Shown here: positions 1-8,904 of the stretch, piece after piece
Layout of the letters: each line of letters starts with the position of its first letter
Numbering within the stretch: position 1 is the stretch's first letter
From: Chitinophagales bacterium 33-2
GTDB taxonomy: Bacteria; Bacteroidota; Bacteroidia; Chitinophagales; Chitinophagaceae
NCBI GenBank assembly: GCA_002050435.1
Contig: MWYV01000045.1
Location: 1-64,000, forward strand
Direction of reading: 5' to 3'
Length of the DNA: 64,000 bases
Translations under genes and position numbers: made by a program
The notes under the pieces: model-generated
Told to the model about the DNA's origin: nothing
What the model saw: only the letters and a program-made list of their open reading frames with translations
Database searches by the model: none

Positions 1-199
1 GCGTTGCAAATCCGGACGTTTTTTTCTTACTAAACGAAATATTTTTGTATCGGCTTTTCCATTTGTGAAAATTACCAGCGTTAATAGAATGCTGATTGCA
101 AAAATCCTTTACAGTGGTGTTTGATTTTTTAAACTCATGTAATAAATCCTGAATCTGCTGCTTACTGCGCCTCCGCCTGGGTGAAATTTGAGTGTCCAT
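1..199 (-). CDS. IS66-type accessory transposition protein (TnpA-like), partial
   Basis: An open frame of 66 codons starts with ATG at 199 and runs off the left edge, so only the N-terminal part is visible. It begins with a basic stretch (PRRRRSK at residues 7-13). A helix-turn-helix-like segment follows, with VKDFCNQHSI at 30-39 and NFHKWKSRY at 43-51. This pattern (TVxxFCxQHxI...F..W) is typical of the small accessory protein of IS66-type elements and of IS3-type OrfA. No transposase catalytic domain lies in the window, and the IS family is inferred from the HTH pattern only. It is the only mobile-element gene seen. Confidence 0.6.
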   Translation of the reverse strand, partial: MDTQISPRRRRSKQQIQDLLHEFKKSNTTVKDFCNQHSINAGNFHKWKSRYKNISFSKKKTSGFAT

Positions 200-258
200 A
201 CTTCAAACATTGATGAAGAGCAAATTTATCAGCCAGGTGCATTCAAATCAAGGTGTAG

Positions 259-489
259 TTAGCCGTGGGGATACGTTCTAATAGCTGGATTACCTAAATT
301 TCCTACAATAATATTTAAGGTAAATTTCTTAAATGCTTCTGGATCTGAGGGTCCAGGGACACTTGCATCTCCTACTTGTATAGCTTCTTCTGGTTCAACA
401 TTAAGAGGGATATATGAGGGATAGGTGTTAGGGTTAGGTGTAGTATTTAAAGATATAGAGGCAAGGAAACTTACCTGTTCTAGAATGGG
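259..489 (-). pseudogene. Start-less open frame, possible gene remnant
   Basis: A stop-free frame of 76 codons ends in TAA at 259 and is bounded upstream by an in-frame stop at 490-492. It has no ATG, GTG or TTG start. The translation is Pro/Asn/Thr-rich and ends NPAIRTYPHG. I do not recognise it. It lies between the IS66-like gene and the susD terminator, so it may be the 3' remnant of a gene cut during insertion, or chance. Nothing else is evident between 200 and 568. Confidence 0.2.
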
Positions 490-561
490 TTAAATGGGTT
501 TTTGCTTTTAACGCATACTTCAGCAAATAACAAGTGGAATGATTGAATATACTGGCGAGGC

Positions 562-605
562 ATAAAAAAACTAAGGCTGTATACAATATGTACTCAGCCT
601 TAGTT
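562..605 (-). terminator. Intrinsic terminator of the susCD unit
   Basis: An 11-bp perfect stem (569-579 with 595-605, arms AACTAAGGCTG and CAGCCTTAGTT) encloses a 15-nt loop. On the minus strand a run of Ts follows (the A-run at 564-570 on the plus strand). It lies 27 nt after the susD stop, as expected for a transcript ending there. Confidence 0.85.
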
Positions 606-631
606 ATATAAAAAACGATACTTTTGCTTAT

Positions 632-2146
632 CTAATTTTGAACTGCATTAGGATTGCCCTGGAGTTCGAACTGAGGCAATACAAATACGAACCTGTCATC
701 ACCTGCAGGTACCTGCATCGTACCGCCAACAGATGAAGAAACATAATTTGGAACAACAGATCTATCCAGGGGAAGATTTAATCTCTTCAGATCAAAAAAC
801 CTGAAGCCTTCTCCCCAAAGTTCAATTCTTCGCTGAATCAATATTTCATCAATCAATGCCGGACCTGAATTTGCGCTCAAAATATATTGAGGATCTCTAT
901 TTTTTGCCAATGTAAACAAAGCTTGTCTTGCATCTCCTTCCCTGCCAGCTGTTCTTGCATAGGCTTCGGCCAGTATCAAATACATTTCGGCTAAACGGAT
1001 GTAAGGAACATCGCCAATTGTTGGCGCACTTCTGGTTTTAAATTTCCTGCTCATGTAAGGCTCTCTTACATAAGTACTAAGCGGCAAAGGAAAGTTGGTG
1101 GCATTAGGTGCCGGTTCCCACATAGTTTTTCTTATATCTGTTGAAGCAATCTGGTTGTATAAGGCAGAATTAATGCGCTTGGGCTGAGACCTTATATAAG
1201 TTGTATTACCATTCCATGAAATTTGTGCATGGAATGCCCCAAAGGCATCGCCCTGGTCATCCGCCATAAAAAAGCCCCAGATCCACTCCGGATTTGAAAG
1301 ATCATTAAAGCCACTACTGTATTGCGTATTTGACATTAATGAAAAAGTTCCTGCCTCTATTACCTGCTTGGCAAAATCTGCAGCCATAACATAGTTACCC
1401 TGTACTAATGCTGCCCTGGCTTTGATGGCTTTTGCAGCATTCAGGCTAAGATGTGATTTTACATTAGCTGCTGAAGCAGATACATTGACCGGTAGGTTAG
1501 ATCCGGTGGCAAACAAAGCAATTGCTTCGTCCAGATCCTTATGTATCTGAGTATACACTTCTTCCACCGTTGAGCGGGGAAGCTTTACATCACTAGCGCT
1601 CAGTGGCATTGAAACACCTAACTGTGTATTATTGGTACCAGGGACATATCTTTTTGCAAAGAGCTGTACCAGGTTAAGGTAACCAAAGGCACGAAAGCTT
1701 AGTGCTTCGGCCTTTAGCCTGTTCTTATTGGCGTCACTGCCTGTTGAATTATCTATATTATCTAACAGTGCATTAGAATTTCCGATAACACGATAGTACA
1801 AACGGAATGGATAGGTAACCCAGACACTAGCAGCATTTCTATTGGTTACATAATTTGCAGTTCCATTTCCTGAACTTGTATACCAATTGCTGGCAGACTG
1901 GTGGATATCTTCGCCCATAAAATCAAGCGTCAGCATCATACCACCATGCCCCGGCTGATTCTGGTTTTGAAACCTGGAGGCAAAATACCGGTAAGAACCA
2001 TTGATTACATTTGCGGCATTCGTAGTGGTGGCAAAAATTGTTGCGTCATCAGCAGATCCTGTTGAAGCAGTGTCTAAGAATTCTTTTTTACAGGATGTTA
2101 TTGCGAACAAAAAAGCAATAGCAAGAAATATTTTATTTTTTTTCAT
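632..2146 (-). CDS. SusD/RagB family starch-binding-type outer-membrane lipoprotein
   Basis: The 504-residue protein opens with a lipoprotein signal, with the lipobox FAITSC placing the lipidated Cys at residue 19. The body has the TPR-like layout of the SusD family: repeated acidic or aromatic helices with AEALSFRAFGYLNLVQLF in the first half and AEMYLILAEAYAR in the second. The C-terminal RRIELWGEGFRFFDLKRLNL is characteristic. In this family the protein caps a SusC channel and captures glycan at the cell surface. It lies 36 nt downstream of the SusC gene, forming the usual pair, and ends in a strong terminator. Substrate cannot be read from sequence. Nearby amylase and glycogen genes make alpha-glucans plausible, but that is inference. 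Confidence 0.93.
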   Translation of the reverse strand: MKKNKIFLAIAFLFAITSCKKEFLDTASTGSADDATIFATTTNAANVINGSYRYFASRFQNQNQPGHGGMMLTLDFMGEDIHQSASNWYTSSGNGTANYVTNRNAASVWVTYPFRLYYRVIGNSNALLDNIDNSTGSDANKNRLKAEALSFRAFGYLNLVQLFAKRYVPGTNNTQLGVSMPLSASDVKLPRSTVEEVYTQIHKDLDEAIALFATGSNLPVNVSASAANVKSHLSLNAAKAIKARAALVQGNYVMAADFAKQVIEAGTFSLMSNTQYSSGFNDLSNPEWIWGFFMADDQGDAFGAFHAQISWNGNTTYIRSQPKRINSALYNQIASTDIRKTMWEPAPNATNFPLPLSTYVREPYMSRKFKTRSAPTIGDVPYIRLAEMYLILAEAYARTAGREGDARQALFTLAKNRDPQYILSANSGPALIDEILIQRRIELWGEGFRFFDLKRLNLPLDRSVVPNYVSSSVGGTMQVPAGDDRFVFVLPQFELQGNPNAVQN

Positions 2147-2182
2147 TGTAATGTTTTGACTATTAAAAACACGGTAACCTAA

Positions 2183-5100
2183 TTAAAATGTAACGTTCAC
2201 ACCTGCACTCAATACCCGGTTTGGTGTATACACATTTGAATTAGTTCCTGAAAATGCCTCTGAAGGATTCAAACCTTTACGCTTGGAAAACATTGCCAGG
2301 TTCTCTCCTATAATTGAAAATCTGACCTGGTTCATCTTTAGTTTGCTTAATAGATTCCTGTTCAGGCTATAGGATAAATTAACGGTACGAACGCTTAGGT
2401 ACGAAGCGTCAATTAACCAACGATTAGACGCGGAATTAAAAAAGCCGGAGCTGGTGATATCCAGTCTGGGTATATCTGTTATATCCCCGGGGTTTTTCCA
2501 TGAATTCAATACATCAGCATGAAGCGATCCACCATAGCTAGGCGCCATTAAGCTTGCATAGTTATTATCATAGTATTTACCACCCAATTGATAATTAAGC
2601 TGAAAAGAAAATGAAAATCCTTTATATTCCACGGTACTGCCAATTCCACCAAAAAGTTTTGGAATAGCAGAACCAGAACGAGCAAACAAAGCACTGGTAG
2701 GATTGGTAACTACTGTATCGCCTTTTGCGGTAACTCTGTAACCGCTTGAAATTCCTGGAAGAGCATAGAAAAGACCGGCACCATCAGTTGGGTCCACGCC
2801 ATACCACTGCCTTAGCCAAAATTGATATACATCGTGTCCTTCTTCCCACCTTTTCGTGCCGCTTATTTGAGTCTCGCCATTTGGCATTTCAGTAATCTTA
2901 TTTTTTAAATGCGTTGCGTTCAACTGAATATCCCAACTGAAATTTCTTGAACGAATGATGCCACCATTTAACTGAACCTCTATACCCCTATTGTACATGG
3001 CGCCGATGTTTTCATTTCTGGTAGTAACCAAACCAGAATAACCTTGCGACACATTGAACAGCAAATCTTTAGAACCCCTGTGGAATAGTTCAATAGAACC
3101 AGAAACACGGTTTTTGAATAATCCAAAATCCAACCCAAGGTTTATACTCTGATTCACCTCCCATGTAAGATCTGGTGTTGGTAACCTCAATGCAATCGCA
3201 CCAGGTTCCTGTGCATTGTTATTGCCCGAACCTAAGTCATATATTGCAGGATAGGCATAATAAACACTGTTGCCATCTCCATCCAATACATCATCATTAC
3301 CCGTTGTACCATAAGCTGCCCTAAATCTTAAATCATTAATCCACGTGATAGGGTCGAGGAAGGATTCACGCTTGATATTCCATGAAGCACCAACCGAATA
3401 AAAATTACCCCAACGGGATTGTGGTGAAAAACGGGATGATGCATCCCTTCTATACCCAAGTTCCAGGAAGTATTTTTTATCCCAATTATACATTACACGG
3501 GAAAAATAGCCTTCCCTGTTCAATTCTTCTGTTGACCCGCTAATTCCATTTATCGTAACAAAGTTTATAAGTTCAACATTCCCTTCGAGGTTCATTCCCC
3601 TTCTGCTACCACTGAAATAAGTTTCATCTCTCTTTGTACTTTCATGGCCCAATAAAACACCAAGTTCGTGACGCCTGAAGTTTTTCCTATAATTCAAAAG
3701 CTGGTTCATTGTAATTGTTCTGTATTCGTTGGAGGAACGTATTGCAAGCCCACCAGTAGTAACTCCATCTCCTACGATCTTATTGCGAAATTCTTGCGTT
3801 CTGTGGTCATTTAAATCAAGACCCATATTTGCCGTGAAGGTGAAATCCTGCAGAAATGTTGCTTCAAGATAAGCACGGCTAATCACCGTGTTTCTTTTCG
3901 TAATATTCTCGTTCAGCTGTGTTTCATAAACGATATGCCGACCTGAATTAGCACTAGTGGGCCTATTAATAGCCCCTGGATGTTGCCCATAATCGTAAAA
4001 ATGATTGCCACTAGCGTCTAAAACAGGTCGCCCGAGCGTATCATAGGCACGAACAGGATAAATCGGACCAATGCCCCTGGCAAAGTTAAAAGCATTTCCA
4101 AGAGCATTGTTTGATGTACTTAAGGGGTTGTTATAGTTTAGAAAAATTCCATTGACGTTCAATCCAGACTTCAACCAATCTTTATGCTGGGTATTAACGC
4201 CTACCCTCGCAGATACTCTTTGAAAATCAGTTTCAATTAAAAATCCTGCATCTTTTACATAATTGAGACTAAAATAATAATCTGACCTGCCCACTTTTGC
4301 CGACGTACTTAAATTCGCTTCAGTTCTGGGGCCATTATTGATCAAAGGGCTGAACCAGTCAAAATCATTATACATCAAGGTAGCATTCGGATTTAATTTT
4401 CCGTCTGCTCCAACAAGACTTGCAGTTGGAACACTAAAAGGATTGTAACGTAATTCGTTACCAATGGTTGCTGATGCCTGTGCAGCAGCAGCTGCTTCCG
4501 ATAAACCCGTACCAATTTGAGGATACATGAGGCTATTCTTTAAAGCCCGCCACATAACCGGATAATAATCATAAGCCCCTACCATATCATATTCGGGTAT
4601 ACCTCTTTGGGAGTACCCGCGGGTTAAACTTAGGGTTACTTTTGGCTGTGCTGTCTTTCCTCTTTTTGTTGTGATCATTATAACCCCATTCGCTGCACGC
4701 GCCCCGTACAAGGCGGTAGAAGAAGCATCCTTTAAAACTGAAATGTTTTCAATATCATCAGGATTGATGTCTGCCAGAAATCCATCATAAGGAAAACCAT
4801 CAACCACATAAAGAGGAGCAGCTCCATGATTAATAGAACCAAAACCTCTCACCCGAATTGCAGCACTACTCCCAGGTGCTCCACTTCCTGAAGTGGCAGA
4901 TATGCCAGGAACTGAACCAGCTAAAGCTTGTGATATATTTGTCACCATCCTTTTTTCCAACTGCTCGGCTCCTATGGTACTTACAGCACCTGTAATAGAT
5001 CCTCTTCTTTGCGTACCATATGCCACTACCACTACCTCGTCTAAGCTTTTATCACCCTGGACAAGGGTTACTGCCAGTTGCCCCTGGGCCGGAATAGCAA

Positions 5101-5344
5101 CAGTTTGTGGTTCAAAACCTACATAGGATATCTCTAAACTTGTTGCATTTTGAGGAACAGTTAAAGTAAACGCACCTCTTGAATCTGTGGTAGTAGCAGC
5201 ATTGCTACCAACAGCTCTTACTGTAACACCAGGTAATAGTTGTCCATTATTATCTTGAATGGTACCTGATACGTTTCGGGTCTGTGCCAGGAGCTGTAGA
5301 CTCATTGTCAGCACACCCACTAATAACAATAGAATTTTTCTCAT
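2183..5344 (-). CDS. SusC/RagA family TonB-linked outer-membrane transporter
   Basis: This 1053-residue protein has a signal peptide (1-20, ending LLAQ) and a carboxypeptidase-regulatory-like beta domain (about 22-100). A TonB-box region DEVVVVAYGTQRRG follows near residue 102, then the plug domain (LEKRMVTNISQALAGSVPG, VRGFGSINHGAAPLYVVDG) and a long beta-barrel ending in a C-terminal phenylalanine. Length and order match full SusC transporters, which import oligosaccharides with energy from TonB-ExbBD. It is first in the susCD unit. No SusE/F-like binding protein and no dedicated regulator (HTCS, SusR, sigma/anti-sigma pair) lies beside it. Confidence 0.95.
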   Translation of the reverse strand: MRKILLLLVGVLTMSLQLLAQTRNVSGTIQDNNGQLLPGVTVRAVGSNAATTTDSRGAFTLTVPQNATSLEISYVGFEPQTVAIPAQGQLAVTLVQGDKSLDEVVVVAYGTQRRGSITGAVSTIGAEQLEKRMVTNISQALAGSVPGISATSGSGAPGSSAAIRVRGFGSINHGAAPLYVVDGFPYDGFLADINPDDIENISVLKDASSTALYGARAANGVIMITTKRGKTAQPKVTLSLTRGYSQRGIPEYDMVGAYDYYPVMWRALKNSLMYPQIGTGLSEAAAAAQASATIGNELRYNPFSVPTASLVGADGKLNPNATLMYNDFDWFSPLINNGPRTEANLSTSAKVGRSDYYFSLNYVKDAGFLIETDFQRVSARVGVNTQHKDWLKSGLNVNGIFLNYNNPLSTSNNALGNAFNFARGIGPIYPVRAYDTLGRPVLDASGNHFYDYGQHPGAINRPTSANSGRHIVYETQLNENITKRNTVISRAYLEATFLQDFTFTANMGLDLNDHRTQEFRNKIVGDGVTTGGLAIRSSNEYRTITMNQLLNYRKNFRRHELGVLLGHESTKRDETYFSGSRRGMNLEGNVELINFVTINGISGSTEELNREGYFSRVMYNWDKKYFLELGYRRDASSRFSPQSRWGNFYSVGASWNIKRESFLDPITWINDLRFRAAYGTTGNDDVLDGDGNSVYYAYPAIYDLGSGNNNAQEPGAIALRLPTPDLTWEVNQSINLGLDFGLFKNRVSGSIELFHRGSKDLLFNVSQGYSGLVTTRNENIGAMYNRGIEVQLNGGIIRSRNFSWDIQLNATHLKNKITEMPNGETQISGTKRWEEGHDVYQFWLRQWYGVDPTDGAGLFYALPGISSGYRVTAKGDTVVTNPTSALFARSGSAIPKLFGGIGSTVEYKGFSFSFQLNYQLGGKYYDNNYASLMAPSYGGSLHADVLNSWKNPGDITDIPRLDITSSGFFNSASNRWLIDASYLSVRTVNLSYSLNRNLLSKLKMNQVRFSIIGENLAMFSKRKGLNPSEAFSGTNSNVYTPNRVLSAGVNVTF

Positions 5345-6113
5345 GATTATTAACAGTTTTATATGAAGACAACCAAAGTATGTATTTAACAGTTTTAAAA
5401 TTAAGTTTGGTATTGAAACATGAATTCAAATAGATGAAGCATGGTAAAATAAACCTGAAATATTTTAAAGGATGAATGAGATGAAAAAATTAATGTTTGA
5501 GCTATTCTTCCTGCGACTACGGGTTACTATTTGGCCTATGGGTACCCTTAAAATAAAAACAGGTGGTAGAAACCGCCCAACTATTGCTTTCTAAATTTTT
5601 TGAAAACCAGCTGAGAACATCCGGTTATGCTTATGAAAGTACCAGGGTAGACGCATAATAATTTTTACCAAATACGATTTGCTTATTACTCTATAACGAA
5701 ATTTAAAATAAAAGTTTTGGCCTGAATATTTTAATGTGTTGTTTACGGGTATGAATTTTTCTCTCGGGTAAAAATGAATCAATGAAAGTATGCGCACCTG
5801 TAACCAGGTTTATGAGAAGAAATGGAATACATCATTCTTATCAAGCAGAAGAAGACTCTGATGAAATCCATTCCCTTGATTTTCCAGTAGGATTTGCTGA
5901 ATAGATACTTAGGTAAAGTTTTAATAACTTCCGTTCCAACCGTATGTAATTGGAAATTGTATTTGAGTTGAATAAGGAAAATAGAAGGAATTATAAAATA
6001 GAAAATATTAAGAAGCCCAGAATTGTAAATACCGGCTTGTCCCATACGTACTCCCTCTTTTACTAATGCATGAAGAGTGTATGAGCGAGGGGTTAGAGGT
6101 TAGAGTGTAAGGT
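5345..6113. other. Intergenic stretch upstream of susC with possible gene debris
   Basis: There is no convincing gene in these 769 bases. The leader next to susC contains ATACTTTGG on the minus strand (5367-5375), close to a Bacteroidota -7 element but one base short of the TAnnTTTG spacing. Two short minus-strand frames at 5591-5797 (68 codons) and 5779-6045 (88 codons) overlap in different frames. The start of the degenerate repeat cluster (6088 onward) lies at the right end. Confidence 0.4.
5591..6045 (-). pseudogene. Possible remnant of an unrecognised gene in two frames
   Basis: Two open frames (88 codons, 5779-6045; 68 codons, 5591-5797) overlap by 19 nt in different frames. Read end to end they would give about 150 residues rich in aromatic and basic residues (for example LIHFYPREKF, MRLPWYFHKHNRMF), as if one coding sequence had been frameshifted. 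No family is recognised. They could equally be chance frames in AT-rich DNA. Confidence 0.2.
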
Positions 6114-6572
6114 TTAGAGGGAGGCTGTTCTACTTGTACCTTGAACCTTGAACCTTGAACCTAAAACCTTAATTCCCCTATTTCTCCCTTGGTCAATACT
6201 ATAACGGCCTGCTCCTTCAAAAAAGAAAACCAGGCTGGAGAAAAAAATGGCTAAAGCAGGCGTCATTAATTCAAAGCCCCTGGGTAATTCAATATAACTG
6301 GCCACTAAAAAGTTGATGGTCATAATTATTCCTGCCCATCTTATTTTCCAACCAATCAAAATAAGAATGCCGCAAATAAACTGGGCATACACTGAAACAA
6401 CGGCACTGATCAATGGAACGATAAATCCCTGGCTTGCTAGAAAACTTTCAAATTCCTTCATCCGGTCCCAATCCAAAATATTATCGATTGTTCCATAGAT
6501 CAATCTTACACCGACGAACAACCGAAGCAAAAAAATTCCTGATCCAGTATTAAAAAGCCTGCTTTTAAACAT
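6114..6572 (-). CDS. DoxX-like membrane protein with a repeat-derived C-terminus
   Basis: The 152-residue protein has four hydrophobic segments (about 12-28, 50-72, 76-94 and 102-118). The first has the DoxX-type LLRLFVGVRLIYG pattern, and CGILILIGWKIRWAG lies in the middle. DoxX proteins are small four-helix membrane proteins of poorly defined, often redox-related, function. The last residues after about 133 (IKVLGSRFKVQGTS) are encoded by an intergenic repeat built from ACCTTGAA units. The reading frame therefore seems to have lost its old stop and run into the repeat. It stands alone between glgB and susC on the same strand. Confidence 0.75.
   Translation of the reverse strand: MFKSRLFNTGSGIFLLRLFVGVRLIYGTIDNILDWDRMKEFESFLASQGFIVPLISAVVSVYAQFICGILILIGWKIRWAGIIMTINFLVASYIELPRGFELMTPALAIFFSSLVFFFEGAGRYSIDQGRNRGIKVLGSRFKVQGTSRTASL
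6137..6171. repeat. Degenerate ACCTTGAA tandem repeat
   Basis: Four short units of the type ACCTTGAACCTTGAA stand in tandem and overlap the 3' end of the DoxX-like gene. Related words recur in other spacers: near 6686-6712 (CACCTTGTCCCTCGAACCTT) and 12463-12488 (CCTGAACCTCGTACCTAAACC). Confidence 0.65.
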
Positions 6573-6723
6573 AAGAACATTTAAGTTCTAAAATACCAAC
6601 TTAGCAACGCCTTATGTTACCGTTCAAACAATTCTTATTTGTTCTTGCCACTTCAAAATCCGGTCTCCCAAACTTTTGGCTGTTCTTCTTGCACCTTGTC
6701 CCTCGAACCTTTAAACGCCCCAC

Positions 6724-6748
6724 TAACAGCTAAAAGCTAACAGCTAAC
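6724..6748. repeat. AACAGCTAAAAGCTAACAGCTAAC-type repeat
   Basis: Three tandem copies of a (A)ACAGCTA unit lie just downstream of the glgB stop. The reverse complement (GCTGTTAGCTGTTAGCT) occurs at 12246-12264 in the spacer between the MFS gene and glgC, so this is an interspersed repeat and not local slippage. Confidence 0.6.
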
Positions 6749-6756
6749 ATCCCTCC

Positions 6757-8745
6757 TCACTTAATTATGATTGCAGCAAGTGGCGGTAGATTCAATGTTA
6801 ACCGGTAGCTTTTTTCTGTTTTATCCATCACTTCCTGCCTGATGATCGAATTAAAAACATTACCGGTTCCTCCAAATTTTTTATCATCTGAATTGAAAAT
6901 TTCTTTTGTAAATTTTTTCCCCTTTACAGATACGAGCCAGTCTTCTCTTATCACCGGTGTCATATTTAAAACGATGAGCAAATCATCTTTCATTTTTTTA
7001 CCTTTGCGCATAAAGCTCATAACAGATTCCTGCCTGTGATCAAGATCTACCCATTCAAATCCGTTTTTTGAAAACTGGCTTTCATGCAATGCCTTTTCTT
7101 CTTTTAATAAACGGTTCAATTCCTGTATGCATAGTTGCAACTGGCTGTGCAGGTCAAATTGCAACAGTGCCCAGTTCAATTCAGTTTTATAATTCCACTC
7201 GGTTGTTTGTCCGAATTCATTTCCCATGAACAAAAGCTTGGCACCGGGGTGTGTCCACATGTAAGCATAAAGGGTACGCAGGCCTGCAAATTTCTGCCAT
7301 TCATCACCTGGCATTTTGTAAAGCATGGGTGATTTCCCATGCACAACTTCATCATGACTTAAAGGAAGCATGAAATTTTCGTCGTTATAATACACCATGC
7401 TGAAAGTAAACTTGTCCTGGTGTTCTTTTCTGTACAATGGATCAACTTTGAAGTAATCCAGTGTATCATGCATCCATCCCATCATCCATTTCATTCCAAA
7501 ACCCAATCCACCGGAAAATGTAGGGTTGGTGATGCCGGGCCAGTCGGTAGCTTCTTCGGCTATGGTTTGCACATCAGGAAAATCGCGGTAAATGGTTTCA
7601 TTCAAATCTTTAATAAAAGCGATGGCTTCAAGATTTCCATTACCCCCAAATTCATTGGGTTCCCATGCGCCTTCTTCCCTAGAATAATCCAGTTTCAGCA
7701 TAGAGGAAACCGCATCCACCCGTATGCCATCAATATGAAAAAGATCAAACCAGAAACGTGCGCTGCTGATCAGAAATGATTTGACCTCTCCCCTTTTATA
7801 ATTAAAAATATAACTGTTCCAGTCCGGGTGAAAGCCTTTGCGCATGTCTGCATATTCATAAGTATGTGTACCGTCAAACATGAACAGTCCGTGCGCATCA
7901 TAAGGAAAATGTGAAGGCACCCAGTCCAGTATCACACCAATGTCTGCCTGGTGCAACTGATCTACCAGGTACATGAAATCTTCAGGTGTACCAAACCTTG
8001 ATGTAGGTGCAAAAAATCCTGTGCATTGATAACCCCAGCTGCCATCAAATGGATGTTCCATTACCGGCATGAATTCCACATGAGTGAAACCCATCTTTCT
8101 CACATAAGGCACTAATAATTTTGCGATTTGTTTATAGCTGTTGTAAGATTCTTCATTTGGTTCGGGGCGCATCCAACTGGCGAGGTGTACTTCATAAACA
8201 CTCCATGGTGCATCCAGTGCATTCTGCACCTTTCTTTTTTTCATCCAGCTTTCATCCTCCCATGCATAATCAAATTCCCATGTAATGGTTGAAGTAGCCG
8301 GACGTTTTTCCCAGTAATTGCCAAAGGGATCGCCTTTCTCTGTAAGTAATCCTTTATATCCTTTGATCTGGTATTTATATAAACTTCCTTTTTGAACACC
8401 TGGAATAAAACCTTCCCAGATCCCGCTGTTGTCCCACCTGGGTTGAAGCAGGTGAAGCGATGGATCCCAGTTATTGAACTCTCCGATCACGGCAACTTTG
8501 GTAGCATTAGGCGCCCATACACTGAAATAATATCCTTCCTTATCTAAAACAGTGATGCGCTTAGATCCGAATTTTTTGTACAGTGTATAATGGGTGCCGT
8601 TGTGAAAGGTGGTTATGTCATCATCGTAAAAAATGGAATAATTCCAGACAGGCTGGCTGGTATCAATAAAATTCCCTTTTTCATATTTATCCGAAGAAAC
8701 AGGATTTCCCAACTGCCGCTCATTATCAGGTGTTTTATCCTCCAT
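6757..8745 (-). CDS. glgB: 1,4-alpha-glucan (glycogen) branching enzyme
   Basis: This 662-residue GH13 enzyme makes alpha-1,6 branches in glycogen. A CBM48-type beta domain spans about 70-150 (YYFSVWAPNATKVAVIGEFN). The catalytic barrel follows, with the nucleophile in GIRVDAV (Asp344), the acid/base in TIAEEATDWP (Glu397/398) and the transition-state Asp in SHDEVVHGK (Asp465). GMKWMMGWMHDTLDY at about 417-431 is typical of branching enzymes. It is slightly shorter at the N-terminus than forms with a doubled N-domain. It lies on the same strand as glgA, glgC and the amylase. The start at 8745 is the only sensible ATG. Confidence 0.95.
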   Translation of the reverse strand: MEDKTPDNERQLGNPVSSDKYEKGNFIDTSQPVWNYSIFYDDDITTFHNGTHYTLYKKFGSKRITVLDKEGYYFSVWAPNATKVAVIGEFNNWDPSLHLLQPRWDNSGIWEGFIPGVQKGSLYKYQIKGYKGLLTEKGDPFGNYWEKRPATSTITWEFDYAWEDESWMKKRKVQNALDAPWSVYEVHLASWMRPEPNEESYNSYKQIAKLLVPYVRKMGFTHVEFMPVMEHPFDGSWGYQCTGFFAPTSRFGTPEDFMYLVDQLHQADIGVILDWVPSHFPYDAHGLFMFDGTHTYEYADMRKGFHPDWNSYIFNYKRGEVKSFLISSARFWFDLFHIDGIRVDAVSSMLKLDYSREEGAWEPNEFGGNGNLEAIAFIKDLNETIYRDFPDVQTIAEEATDWPGITNPTFSGGLGFGMKWMMGWMHDTLDYFKVDPLYRKEHQDKFTFSMVYYNDENFMLPLSHDEVVHGKSPMLYKMPGDEWQKFAGLRTLYAYMWTHPGAKLLFMGNEFGQTTEWNYKTELNWALLQFDLHSQLQLCIQELNRLLKEEKALHESQFSKNGFEWVDLDHRQESVMSFMRKGKKMKDDLLIVLNMTPVIREDWLVSVKGKKFTKEIFNSDDKKFGGTGNVFNSIIRQEVMDKTEKSYRLTLNLPPLAAIIIK

Positions 8746-8904
8746 ACCACTAGATTTTCCGTTTAGGTAAAGTTAGCAAGTCGTGAGTATAACAGTCTTT
8801 TATTGTTGAAAGCAGAACAATAAGCTGGTGAATGGCGTGAGAATCAAGGTGCAGGTTGTAATCTGTACCTAAAAACTAAAAACCGAACATCTTCATCACT
8901 ACAT

